Source: Asterias amurensis
Lineage: Eukaryota; Echinodermata; Asteroidea; Forcipulatida; Asteriidae
Assembly (NCBI RefSeq): GCF_032118995.1
Contig: NC_092650.1
Coordinates: 18,533,501-18,597,500 of the forward strand
Reading direction: 5' to 3'
DNA: 64,000 nt
The notes beneath the pieces were generated by a model. That model was not told where the DNA came from. It worked only from the letters and a program-made list of their open reading frames with translations, and made no database searches. Positions 1 to 12,122 of the stretch are shown piece after piece (positions within the stretch are counted from its first letter, which is position 1; each line of letters opens with the position of its first letter). The translations under genes and the position numbers were made by a program.

Positions 1-753
<753 letters not shown>

Positions 754-1199
754 ATACCTCTCAGCATTAAGGGAACGGTGTCAGTCGAAGGTTGTGTGAC
801 GGCTTCATGGTCATCGTGTGTAATCTTATTGAAGACCAGAACAGACACACAAACAAAAGCTAAAGCCGACGCCAGGCGGTCATTGTAAGCGTCAATAAGA
901 TTAATAGGACTGCCAAAATTAAGAGGAAATAAAGTTATAATCATTTAGTGCCATGAGCACTTTTGTGGATTTATGCGCTTTATAAGTTTTCATTATTATG
1001 AGTATTTGTTTTTCTTCACACCCCATCATTTATTAAAAGTTCTTTCTAGTTCTTTTTCATTTTGTTTATTTAACTTATTAATATTGGTTGTGAAGACAAA
1101 ATACTTATTCATAACAATGAACCCGGTTCCAATGAACTTGATTGTGCAAAATTCCACAAAAGTGCTCAAGGCACTAAATAAAATATCCAATATCCAATG
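754..1199. other. AT-rich spacer, no gene seen
   Basis: Unique-looking sequence between the GTT microsatellite and the 52-bp tandem repeat. Only short open frames without splice or domain support. Confidence 0.5.
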
Positions 1200-1470
1200 T
1201 CCAATATCCAATATATAAAAGCAACATCGATATTCGCTGTACAATATGTGGATGCCAATATCCAATATAAAAGCAACATCGATATTCGCTGCTGTGCAAT
1301 ATGTCAATGTCCCATATCCAAAATAAAAGCAACATCGATATTCGCTGTACAATATGTGGATGCCAATATCCAATATAAAAGCAACATCGATATTCGCTGT
1401 ACAATATGTGGATGCCAATATCCAATATAAAAGCAACATCGATATTCGCTGTACAAACATTATGTGAATG
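1200..1470. repeat. Tandem repeat, about 52-bp unit, five copies
   Basis: The block AAAAGCAACATCGATATTCG recurs at about 1217, 1269, 1325, 1377 and 1429, that is every 52 bp with one 56-bp unit. Each is followed by a CTGTACAATATGTGGATGCC-type segment. Open frames on both strands here come from the repeat. Confidence 0.9.
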
Positions 1471-1727
1471 TCCAATATCAAATATCGAACTAACTCCACT
1501 GTCATCTATAAGACCCGTTATTAATATACTATGCTTGTTGCTTGTCTAGACTACTTACGTTGCAATACCTGGCCTTCCATTCAAGAAAGTCGGCCAGAGA
1601 TTCACTCTGCGCTCCAGAAAACAGAAAAAGACTATGATCGGGAGCTGATCAAAATAAAACATAAACGAGAGCATGTTTGTGTTTGTGGTTCACTCATCCA
1701 TTTCTATTATTAATGATTATGTTTTAA

Positions 1728-2066
1728 GACACTGGACACTATTGGAAAGTGTCAAAGACTATAGTCTTCTCACTAGGTGTATCTCAACATATGCAGAAAA
1801 TAGCAAACCTATGAAAATTTGAACTCAATTGGTCGTCGAAGTTGCGAGATAATAATGGCAGGTAAACACACTTGCCACACGAAGTTGTGTGCTTTCAGAT
1901 GCTTGACTTCGGGACCTCAAAATCTAACTCTGAGGTGTCGAAATCAAGTCTGTGAAAATTACTTTATTCGAAAACTACGTTACTTCAGAGGGAGCTGTTT
2001 CTCACAATGTGTTATACTATCAACAGCTCTCCACTGCTCGTTATTTTGAGTAATTATCAATAGTGT
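1728..2066. mobile_element. MITE family A copy (TTAA-type ends)
   Basis: Starts with CACTGGACACTATTGG and ends with GAGTAATTATCAATAGTG, approximate inverted terminal repeats. Internal blocks shared with the other family A copies in the window: ACTTCAGAGGGAGC, TTCTCACAATG, and the ACCTCAAAATCTAA/CTGAGGTGTCGAAATC hairpin. No coding capacity. Confidence 0.85.
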
Positions 2067-2217
2067 AAAATTTTCCATGACGACCAAGGGTCGCATTACA
2101 TGAAATTGACAGGAAATGCAAACTTCCAAAAATCACAAAATTAATAGGCCTACATGGAAATGAAATCCTTTCACTCATCCCCGATGCTTGTAAGTGGAAT
2201 GTTGGTCAATATCAAAT

Positions 2218-2565
2218 AAAAGGCACTGGACAACTTGAATTTGTGGTTTTCAAATACCAGTATTCTCACTTGGGGAAGGTCTATCCCAACATATGCATTA
2301 AGTAACTAATCCGTGAAAAGTTAGACTTGTTGCACATGATTGTGTAATTGCTTTCGGATGCCAAAAGGCTTCAGCCTGACGTCTTTCAAGACTTGAGTGA
2401 GAAAATAAATCACCTCTTTCTCAAAAAACTACATTATATCAGAGGGAGCCGTTTCTCACAATGTTTTATACTATCAACAGCTCTCCATTGCTCGTCACCA
2501 AGTAAGTTTTTATGCCAACTTATTATTTTGAGTAAATACCAATAATCTACAGTGCCTTTACAATG
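2218..2565. mobile_element. MITE family A copy, diverged
   Basis: Begins AAAGGCACTGGACAAC and ends CTACAGTGCCTTTAC, giving inverted ends. Shares the AGAGGGAGCCGTTTCTCACA block with its relatives. The middle has diverged. Confidence 0.8.
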
Positions 2566-2763
2566 CATTATTTAAAGAAGATCGTGTGCGTCCATTATTC
2601 AAACAGTTATTTTGACCGAGGCAATGAGTAGCATACGAACCGAAGCTAGAAGTGTGTAATTCAACCACGTATTGAAGACAAAATTGTTCCCGCATGTGGA
2701 GACGCTGCTTGTCAAATTCATCCTAACAATTGAATATTAAAAGAGGAAGTTAGTATAGACGAT

Positions 2764-2960
2764 GTGTCCTGTGACATCACATGTTTACAAAAGAGCCACC
2801 AAGCCTGGACTGTACACAGCCTAAGGGAAGAAAATATAAAATCTTATATTTTTAATGGAGATTGCGCTGTCCAATTTTTATCACCTTTTGATATGATGAA
2901 AGGGGACGCATCTCAAAACTTGTCAAGCTTTTTCTTTCACAACTCTTGGATTAATTCATT
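2764..2960 (+). repeat. Dispersed repeat K
   Basis: CCTGTGACATCACATGTTT... GTACACAGC... GAAGAAAA is repeated in the same orientation at about 57,733-57,900. Only two copies are seen, so the full element boundaries are unknown. Confidence 0.55.
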
Positions 2961-3011
2961 CATTAATGGTGTGTTAAGGAAATTATGACACGAAATCTCA
3001 ACTTTCCCATA

Positions 3012-3252
3012 TGACCTGCCGTCGATTTCACAAAGAGTTAGGACTCGTCTTATCTCGAGTTTGGACGAGTTACTCTTCTCGAAATCAAATTCGTGAAAAA
3101 TTACTTCTTTCTCGAAAACTACGTCACTTCAGAGGGAGCTGTTTCTCACAATGTTCTAATACCATCAACCTCTCCCCATTACTCGTAATCAAGTAAGGTT
3201 TTATGATGATAACTATTTTGAGTAATTACCAATAATGTCCACTGCCTTTAAA
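3012..3252. mobile_element. Composite: second inverted-repeat family joined to a truncated MITE A
   Basis: 3,020-3,085 carries GATTTCACAAAGAGTTAGGA and TATCTCGAG, shared with 60,972-61,020. From about 3,088 it switches into the 3' half of MITE family A and ends at TGTCCACTGCCTTTAAAG. At both sites this same second family is fused to a family A fragment. Confidence 0.65.
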
Positions 3253-4150
3253 GCTCATAAACATGACTTTTGGTAACTGGTACAGAATAGGCCATTACTA
3301 GGTAATAATTTAGTAAACTCACCTTGTTCAAGTCGGCTTCTAATTAGAGGAACAGGGTTTGAAATAGCGCAAAATATGGTTGACGATTGATGTACTATGG
3401 ACCACTGGGGATTATTGTGCACGAAAAAGGCTGCGAATTTCACTTAACAAAGGCATGTTATAATATTTCACAATGTTGTTTGACCTTTGTTGGGTATGCT
3501 TGGCTGGTTTTCTTACAAGTGCATTCAACACAATCCCAATCGGTTTGGCGGGTTGTTTTTCTTCCAAAAAGCTGACCCCTCTGCCAGCACCACTATACCA
3601 TAGCATTCCTTTTATGGCGTTAGTGTGGTCTCTTTTTAAAGCAGGTTGCAAGATAGTATTCAACCTCATCTGAAAGTATACCGCCGGTAACGTCTTGGAT
3701 CAAGACTATGCAAACCGTCGTCTGAAGGAGAGTTGGGCTGGTAATAATAATAACAATAGAACAGTGTTTATATAGCACAGTGTGAATAAAACAGATGCAT
3801 TGTAAATGTAAATCAGATAGGTCGTACAGTCTGACGGCCAAAGTGTAAATTTAATGTTAAACTGAGATACTTCAGAGTAAGAAAATGTCATGAGGCTTGC
3901 GTTTTAATACATTGGAAAAAAATATCAGACTGGTTACAATGACGGAATTTGCATGCTATGAATATTCATTAGATATGTCATACAGTGAGAGTATGTGGAG
4001 GTAGCCTGGAGGCGGTATCTCACAAATTCAGCACAATCATCTTTTTACTTTTTACAATCTTCTAAGTGAGGCGGGTTTAGATACGCCCATTTATGTTAAT
4101 AGGCCCACGTCCGTCAAGGTAAACAGTTCCCCTATGGACCACACCTTGGC
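3253..4150. other. Gene-free spacer
   Basis: No open frame with recognisable motifs, splice context or repeat structure on either strand. Confidence 0.5.
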
Positions 4151-4151
4151 A

Positions 4152-4330
4152 TAGGCCCCTTTTCGAGACGACGGCTTCGGCTTTGGATTCAGCGCAGGAT
4201 AGCTTGGCACCGTCGGTTGATTTGATACTTTACGCGTGCTTTGCGTATACGCGATCTTCAGGGCTTCATACGAGAGAGCAAAGCCTAGAGCCGAATCCAA
4301 AGCCGAAGCCGTGGTTTCGAACAGGGCCAT
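4152..4330. mobile_element. Inverted-repeat element family E
   Basis: Left end CCCCTTTTCGAGACGACGGC then TTCGGCTTTGGATTC; right end GAATCCAAAGCCGAAGCCGT then GGTTTCGAACAGGGCC. These are terminal inverted repeats of about 35 bp. Related copies lie at 15,025-15,205 and 33,625-33,755. Confidence 0.8.
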
Positions 4331-4561
4331 AGGAGAGTGAGTTACGGAACAACAGGACCACCAAGGCAACAAATCCCAACGGAAGCACAGCACTGTGGCG
4401 ACGTAAATTTGGTCATTACAAACAGAGGTCAATAATTCGAACACAATTTTCGTTACACCGTTTCCAAAGAAAAACAAAAGAAGACAGAAGTTCTTTGGTG
4501 AATAACTTCAAAGCCAGCTTTATTCGTTTGCTTTACATGGTTTTATTTCAACCCATGTTGA

Positions 4562-5205
4562 TGTTAGGCGCGATCGGTCAATTTGCGCGATCGGTCGATC
4601 GCGCTGCGCTATTGAAAGATCAATTTGGTCGCGCAGCAATCAGTCGATCGCGCAACAATCGGTCGATCGCGCAACAATCGGTTGAACATCTTTGCGCGAT
4701 TGACCGATCGCGCTACGAGTATTTTTTCCGTGATCAGCCGATCGTGCAGGAAATGCTTTGCGCGATCTACCGATCGTGCAGGAATGGGTTTGCGCGATCG
4801 ACCGATCGTGCAGGAAAAGTTTTGCGCCATCGACCAATCGTTCAGGAAAAGTTTTACGCGATCTGACGATCGGGCAGGAATGGGTTTGCGAAATCGCAAT
4901 AAAATTAATTGCAAGAAAAATGTTCAGTATCACCATAGTGATTGATTTATATTGTGACGTCACACTTTAGTTAGCAACTATACGACTGATCAAATTTGCA
5001 GTTACGATCAATCTTACATCTTTGTGAATTCGGCCTGCATATCGGTCGATCGCGCCAAACAATTCCTGCACAATCCGCCGAACGCGCAAAACCATTCCTG
5101 CACAATCCGCCGATCGCGCAAAACCATTCCTGCACAATCGGCCGATCGCGCAAAACCATTCCTGCACAATCGGCCGATCGCGCGAAACCATTCTTGCACA
5201 AAGTC
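4562..5205. mobile_element. GATCG-rich foldback element (family D), right end lost
   Basis: The left arm (4,565-4,890) and right arm (5,035-5,200) are built of short tandem units such as CGATCGGTCGATCGCG and GATCGTGCAGGAATGG, in opposite orientations. A shared core carries TTCAGTATCACCATAGTGAT, GTGACGTCACAC and CATCTTTGTGAATTCGGCC. The intact relative is at 57,944-58,885. Here the right terminus is replaced at about 5,206 by the GTCGCCCC element. Open frames on both strands arise from the repeat units. Confidence 0.85.
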
Positions 5206-5815
5206 GCCCCTACCCGGCTCGCCCCGGGTTGAAACAAAGCCGCCCCCTGGCAATGTCGCCCCCGGCAATGTCGCCCCCTAGCAAAGTCGCCCCTGACAAT
5301 GTCGCCCCATGCTAATGTCGCCCCCCTAGCAAAGTCGCCCCCAGATGTTGTTAGGAAAATAATTAAGGCTACAATAATTATGGTAAAAAAAATATAGTTA
5401 AAACATTTTCAGAAAAAAATTCCGTATGAAGTAATGTGCTTGTGGAATGTCTAATTAATAGGGCCTATCTATTGAAAATCTACTCTGTAAATGTTTTAAT
5501 ACAGGTTTCCTGGTCATTAACCCTAACCCTAACCCTATACCCTAACACTAACCTTAACCCTAACCCTAACCCTAACCCTAACCCTAACTGTAAGTAGACT
5601 TTACTTTATATTCTTTCCGATACAATAATATTAAGCCATTATTACCGAAAGAATCCTTAACTATTTTCTGGGGGCGACTTTGCTAGGGGGCGACATTGTT
5701 TGGGGGCGAAAGGTGTCAGGGGCGACTTTGAAACAACTTGGGGCGAGCCGATTAGGGGGCGACTTTGCAGGGGGCGACTTTGTTGGTGGCGAGCTTGCTA
5801 GGTGGCGAGATGACC
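5206..5815. mobile_element. GTCGCCCC foldback element with internal telomere-like repeats
   Basis: The left arm (5,206-5,345) has tandem GTCGCCCC(C)... units with spacers such as TAGCAAA or GGCAAT. The right arm (5,668-5,812) has the reverse complement GGGGCGACTTTGCTAG. The arms enclose an AT-rich core of about 320 bp that includes a CCCTAA tract at 5,518-5,588. Confidence 0.8.
5518..5588. repeat. Interstitial telomere-like repeat (CCCTAA)n
   Basis: About eleven CCCTAA hexamers with a few variants (CCCTATAC, CACTAA, CCTTAA). TTAGGG is the usual metazoan telomere repeat. The flanks continue as ordinary sequence, so this is not a chromosome end. Confidence 0.9.
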
Positions 5816-5939
5816 AGCCTCCGTTCAGACAGGTAGATGTTAGTTTCCAAACGCCAGGAGTCGATTGCTTCTCGAAAGGATCCGATGTAATCGGTAGTCG
5901 TCAAACGGAGCAGTAATACATAGACTCGCTACAATTCCT

Positions 5940-7247
5940 TGAGCTTTTTCTCCCTAAGATTTTTTTGTGTATTTTTGTATGGTAGATATATCGATGTTTT
6001 GGAGTTTCGTTCTTTAGTTCAGACATTTGTTTAATTTATTTTTATTCACTAACATTAATATACAAAAAGATCATGTTTTTTTGCTGATTTGTAAAGTTTA
6101 TTTTCAAGATTTAACAAAGCAATGCGTATCCACAGGATACGAACTCTTCATCAACTAAAAGTGGTCGATTCGAAATCAGTTTATCAATACGTTATCATTC
6201 AAATGAAGCCAATCAAAGACTGCCCTTCCCTATACAAAGGACTCATGAAGCATTTCTGATTTTATCATATTTTTTTATAAAGCTCCATTATATTTATTTA
6301 CGATTTTTGAACATTACACACCACGAGTCCATTTGAAGCATACTGGGCGTGTGCATTACACCGCTGTGCGTACAGTTTAAGATTTCATCAACGACACGGG
6401 TCGATTTGTAAAACAGTTTATCAACACGTTATCATTCCAACGGAGCCAATCAAAGACTGTAACTACCTAACCAAAGCATTCATGTAGCATTGCTGATTTT
6501 ATCATATTTTTATGATGCTCTATTATATTTGTTTCAGATTTTTGAAAATTACACACCACGCGTCCCTTTGCAGCATACTGTGCGCGTGTACAACACTGCT
6601 GTGCGTACAGTTTACAATTTCATCAACGCCACGGGTCGATTTGTAAAACGGTTTATCAATACGGTATCATTCAAATTATGCCAATCGAAGACTGCCAGTA
6701 CCTATGCAAAGCATTCATGTAGCATTACCGATTTTTTCATAATTTTATAAAGCTCCGTTATATTTATTTCAGATTTCTGAAAATTACAAACCACGAGTCC
6801 CTTTGTAGCATACTGTTCGCGTGTACTACACTGCTGTACGCACAGTTTAAGATTTCATCAACGCCACGGGTCGATTTGTAAAACAGTTTATGAACACGTT
6901 TTCATTCAAATTAGACCAATCAAAGACTGTCATTACCTAAACAAAAGATTCATGTAGCATTACTGATTTTATCATATTTTTATAAAACTCCATTATATTT
7001 ATTTAAGATTTTTGAAAATTACACACCACGAATCCCTTGCAGCATACTGTGCGCGTGTACTACACTGCTGTGCGAACAGTTTAAGATTTCATCAACGCCA
7101 CGGGTCGATATGTAAATTGGTTTAATATCAATACGTTATCATTCAAACGAAGCCAACCCAAGACTGTCATTACCTAAACAAGGCATTCATGTAGCATTAC
7201 TGTTTTTATCATATTTTTTTGATGCTCCATTATATTTGCTAACATAG
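5940..7247 (+). repeat. Tandem array of about 236-bp units ending at an exon
   Basis: The phrase CATTCATGTAGCATTACTGATT (with variants) recurs at about 6,241, 6,476, 6,711, 6,947 and 7,183. Each unit also has TCCATTATATTTATTTCAG-like sequence, ACACCACGAGTCCC, CATACTGTGCGCGTGTA and ATCAACGCCACGGGTCG. The last unit is cut off at 7,247, where the NLR exon begins. The acceptor-like TTATATTTATTTCAG occurs in most units. Confidence 0.85.
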
Positions 7248-10200
7248 TTGGATTCGATGACAAGAATAAGAAAGAATATATCCATAGATACTTCAGCAAC
7301 TATGATTCCGAACACCATGATCATGTTTATTCTGAAATAAATAAGTCTGAAACACTCCGTAGTTTAGGGGAGATTCCTCTGTTTCTTTGGCTAATGTGTT
7401 CATCTTTAACACAGCCCGGAAGTCAACTACCTGACAGGATTTCAGAACTGCTTCGTCTCGCCACCAGCTTAATGTATGAGCAAAAGATAAGCAAAGATTG
7501 CACATCCAAGCCCCAGCAGAAAATAACCGAAGAGGGGTTTAATTTGCTGATGACCAAACTTGGGCGGGTTGCACTTGGAGGTTTGATGTTTACAAGTCGT
7601 GGAAAGTATTCCTTCGCAGTTTCAGAGTTTGATTCAGAGGACGATGTCAATTTGGGATGTGATGTCGGCTTGCTGGCCCGAGTACAAACCATGCACGGTA
7701 TGAAAAAGGTCGAACGAGTCAAGTTCTACCACACGATATTAATGCAGTTTTGTTGTTCCGTTTACCTGTCTGGTATTACGGAGTCTGGCAATACTGGCAA
7801 ATTCAACGAGCACATGTCAACATTGTTAGAAGGAGACGTAGAAAGATTTGGATACTTATTCCGTTTCTGCAGCGGACTGAACATGAAAGCTGCACAATGC
7901 GTTGTAGAAATGACCAAGAAGCACCTTTCGGTTTACAATAAAAACACTCCTGTTGATTGCGAAAGGTATATCTGTTTGCATAAGATAATGATGTTGGCTT
8001 TGTTTGAAGCCAAGCTTGGTGTGACTGTCAAAACCCTGGAGCTAGATGAGTGGGTAAGATTTCCATACGAGCTGAAAGGAGAAGACCTACTGGCAGCACA
8101 TTACTTTGTTCAAAACCTACAGCAACGATCCAGTCTTCAGCATGTTTCACATTTAACGATAATATGTCAAGGACAGACCGATTTAGATCTCCTAACACAA
8201 ACAATGGCTGGAATAGTGATGTGTGATTTAACATTAGAAGTAGTAGGAATCAATATGAGCGACAAGATACATAAACTCAAAAACATTTCTAAATGTGTAA
8301 TATCACTGACACTAAATAAATGTCAGTTAAGCTGTGCCTCTGTCCCTGGACTTTTCAAGTTACTTAAATCTGCTACCAAGTTGAAGATACTTAAGTTGAG
8401 TGAAAACAATTTGCACGGTTTGAAATCGGTTCAGATGCCCAACAATCTTTCCTTAGGGTACTTGATACTTAATGACAGTAAGCTGACAAAGGATGATATC
8501 GGGCCACTTTTCTCCATCGTGGCTGCAGCAGGTAGTGTAACAAAACTGCGTATACATGAAAATGATCTCCATGGTATTAAGGCGGAAGAGATAACTCCTG
8601 TTTCCTCATTGGACGAATTGCATCTAATTGCATGTGGTATACAGATTGATGATATTGGGCCACTTTTCTCCATCGTTGCTGCTGCAGGTAGTGTAACAAA
8701 ACTCGTTCTATGCGGAAACGATCTCAATGGTATCAAGGCGGACGAGGTTACTCTTGTTTCTTCCCTAAAGGAATTGCATCTATACGCATGTGGTATACAG
8801 AGTGGTGATATTGGGCCAATTTTCTCTATCTTGGCTGCTACAGGTAGTGTAACAAAACTCGTTCTAATCGAAAACAATCTTCACGGTATTAAGGGGGATG
8901 CGATAACTCGTATTTCTTTATTGAAGGAATTGCATCTTTACGAGAGCGGTATACAGATTGATGATATTGGGCCACTTTTCTCCATCGTGGCTGCAGCAGG
9001 TGATATAACAAGGCTCATTCTATACAGAAACGACCTCCATGGTATCAAGCCGGACGAGATAACTCGTGTTTCTTCTTTGAAGGAATTGCAATTAAGCTCT
9101 TGTGGTATACAGAGTGATGATATTGCGCCACTTTTCTCCATCGTGGCTGCTGCAGGAAGTGTATCGACACTTACTTTAGTCGAAAACGATCTCCATGGTA
9201 TTAAAGGAGACGAGATAACTACCTTTTCCTCCTTGGATGCATTGCATCTAATTGCATGTGGTATACAGAGTGATGATATTGGGCCACTCTTCTCCATCGT
9301 GGCTTCTGCAGGTAGTGTAACGAAACTTGTTCTAGAACAAAATAATTTCCATGGTATTAAGGCAGACAAGATAACTCCCGTTTCTTCATTGAAGGAATTG
9401 CAAATAAGCTCCTGTGGTATCAAGGGTGACGATATTCGGCCACTTTTCTCCATTGTGGCTACTGCAGGTAATGTAGCGAGACTTGCTCTTCATACAAACG
9501 ATCTCCATGGTCTTAAGGTGGACAAGATAACTCCTGTTTCTTCCCTGATTGAACTGCACCTAGAGGCGTGCGGTATACAAAGTGATGATATTGGGCCACT
9601 TTTCTCCATTGTGGCGGCTGCAGGAAGTGTATCGACACTTGTTTTAGATAAAAACAATCTCCATGGTATTAAGGGAGACGAGATAACTCTCGTTTCTTCC
9701 TTGATTGAATTGCATCTGTACGAGTGTGGTATACAGAGTGATGATATTGGACCACTTTTCTCCATCATGGCTGCTGCAGGTCGTGTAACTAAACTGTTTC
9801 TACGCAAAAACAATCTCCACCGTTGTATCAAGGGAGACCGGATAACTCGTATTTCTTCCTTGAAGAAAATCTATCTAACCTCATGTGGTATAAACAAGAA
9901 TGATATTGAACCCATTTTCTCAATCGTGGCTGCTGCAGATAGTGTAAGGACACTTGTTTTACGCAAAAACGATCTCCATGGTATTCAAGGGGACCAGATA
10001 ACTCAAGTTCCATCCTTGGAAGATTGTATCTAGAGGAGTGCGGTATACAACGTGATGATATTGGGCCACTCTTCTCCATCGTGGCGGCTGCAGGATGTGT
10101 ATCGACACTTTTTTTAGGCAAAAACGATCTTCATGGTCTTAAGGGAGACGAGATAACTCATGTTTCGTCCTTGAATGAACTGCATCTTTACGCGTGTGGT

Positions 10201-10569
10201 ATACAAAGTGCTGATATTGGGCCACTTTTCTCCATCGTGGCTACTGCAGGAAGTATTAAGAAGGTTTATCTTCAGAAAAATAATCTACATGGTATTCAGG
10301 TGGACCAGATAATGCCTGGTTCTTCGTTGGAGGTATTCAGTCTGGAAGATTGTGGTCTGCAGATTAATGACTTTCAGGCACTTTCTTCGTCCCTGAACAT
10401 GCTAATCTGGGGTTCCGTTCTTTATACACCACCGCCTACTTTCATAGAGCTGCTTAATTTTTTTTTCAAATCATCCTGTTTAGCTTTGCAAACAAGTGTG
10501 CTCAAGTGCAAGCTTTTCTCAAAGGTTTGGGGAACAAATTCTTATTTGTGCAAAGCACCGGAGGGTTAG
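7248..10569 (+). pseudogene. NLR-like gene fragment: NACHT C-terminal part plus LRR array, one frameshift
   Basis: The frame is open from a likely splice acceptor (TTTGCTAACATAG before 7,248). A TGA lies just upstream, so any ATPase part must sit in earlier exons, which I do not find. The first residues (GFDDKNKKEYIHRYF, then LRSLGEIPLFLWLMC) resemble the end of NACHT ATPases in NLR receptors. A helical region of about 250 residues follows. From about 8,290 the protein is an LRR domain with a 156-bp (52-residue) unit, each a pair of ribonuclease-inhibitor-type LRRs built on DDIGPLFSIVAAAGSVTKL and NDLHGIKGDEIT. I count ten units before and two after a frameshift. At about 10,015-10,020 one A is missing from the expected TTGGAAGAATTGTATCTA, which moves the frame and stops it at 10,033. 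The alternate frame continues the LRRs to a TAG at 10,567-10,569. Unit 9 has one extra codon. NLRs are innate immune sensors, but this copy is truncated and broken unless the deletion is an assembly error. Confidence 0.75.
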
Positions 10570-10696
10570 CATGCCTGATACCCATGTTAACATTGTTTCA
10601 TGTGGCCACGGCGTTGTACACCCATAACACATGGCAGAAATTGAATGCATTCTGGTTCGCTTGTTCACTTTGAAATACTCAGAAATGCTAGAAACT

Positions 10697-11114
10697 TAAA
10701 GGAAGCGGACACTATTGGTAATTACTCAAAATAAGTATTAGCATAAAACCTTTCTTGGTAACGAGTAATGGGGAGAGGTTGATAGTATAAAACATTGTGA
10801 GAAACGGCTCCCTCTGAAGTAATGTAGTTTTCAAGAAAGAAGTAATTTTCCACAAATTTGATTTCGAGACCTCAAATTTAGAACTTGAGGTCTCGAAATC
10901 AACCATCTAAACGCACACAACTTCGTGTGACAAGGGTGGTTTTTTATAATTATTATCTCGCAAGTTCGATGATCGATTGAGCTCAAATTTTCACAGGTTT
11001 GTTATTTAATGCTTATGTTGAGATAACTGTGAAGGCTAGTCTGTGAAGGCTAGTCTTCACCAACTGTGAAGGCTAGTCTTTGACAATTACCAATAGTGTC
11101 CACTGCCTTTAAAT
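10697..11114. mobile_element. MITE family A copy, full length
   Basis: Ends GGACACTATTGGTAATTACT and AATTACCAATAGTGTCCACT are inverted, with TTAA at both outer edges (ACTTAAAGG ... CCTTTAAAT). The internal palindrome GATTTCGAGACCTC...GAGGTCTCGAAATC is intact. About 420 bp, no coding capacity. It has a short internal duplication of AACTGTGAAGGCTAGTCT. Confidence 0.9.
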
Positions 11115-12122
11115 AGGGATCAGTATGGCCCCGTGCATTTGTTGTAACTGTGTATATAGTGCAGACGTCAGGCCGCGCGACGTTTAGACACTGGCTTTAC
11201 CATAACTTTCATGTAATTGTTCTCTAAAAAAAATGGTGAGCGTAAATGACATTGGCCATAAGTGACGTATGTCGTCATCAACCATTCGTTAAAACAGCTT
11301 TGATTGGAGAGAGGAGCAAGACCATTCCAATGTTGAATGTAATGTATATACATATGAAGTCAATAAGAGTTGATGTAGTTTGTTTAAATGTCCCACATTG
11401 TACATACACACATAGTATAGGCCATATACAGTGAAATTCACGTTGGTTGGCTTGTCTAAAGTACAATACACTAACACATTTTGAACGGAAAAGATATTTT
11501 AAACTTGTTTATAATAATGTATTTGTCTATAATTGTAGTGTAATGGGTAGGCCCAACACTTCTGATGTTTTCCCTATTTTTGTTATATTGATCAAAATTA
11601 GGCCCAAAACTCAAGGAATTGAAAAAAATAGAAACACTTCTGTCGTTGACGGCGTGCGTCTAAATGACAAGACTTCGAAGTCCTTTGTGGGGTGTTGCAT
11701 TTTGTTTTACCTCCATGTTGTGCGACGAAGCGGCTATACAAAACGGAGCCCAAAAGTATGACGTAAAGTGAGTGATTCTTTCTGAAAAGCACAAGAGTAG
11801 AAGGTTGTTCAAATTCTTTTTCGTTTTTACACAACATTAAAATCATTTTGTTTATCCTCATAGTGGACTCAATTTACTTATTGATTGACAACTTTTTAAA
11901 TGGATTTCTGCAAAGAATATTATGTTATTTCCGTTTTCGTATAAGTGAGTCTTTACTCACCGAATTCAATGTGTACGGTTAACGAGTCAATGTGTGGGAA
12001 AGTCATTTCTTTGCGTGCTTGAAATGAATAAGTGCAAGCTAATAACAATTTCGTCACTGACGCCTGACTTCTTTCAATAACTATTTTTTAAGTGTACAAT
12101 TTAGTCTAAGAAAAGGTTGTTT
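11115..12122. other. AT-rich spacer, no gene seen
   Basis: Several open frames of 60-104 codons overlap on both strands, with low-complexity composition and no motif, splice or start support. I regard them as chance. Confidence 0.5.

Noticed and set aside
4495-5281. Overlapping open frames in the GATCG and GTCGCCCC arrays
   Set aside because: Open on both strands and in several frames because of the short tandem units.
5518-5588. True chromosome end
   Set aside because: Short, imperfect and flanked on both sides by ordinary sequence inside an inverted-repeat element.
8431-10121. Minus-strand open frames opposite the LRR array
   Set aside because: Antisense shadows of the 156-bp LRR repeat.
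11246-11861. Small open frames in the 11.2-11.9 kb spacer
   Set aside because: Overlapping on both strands, biased composition, no motif or splice support.
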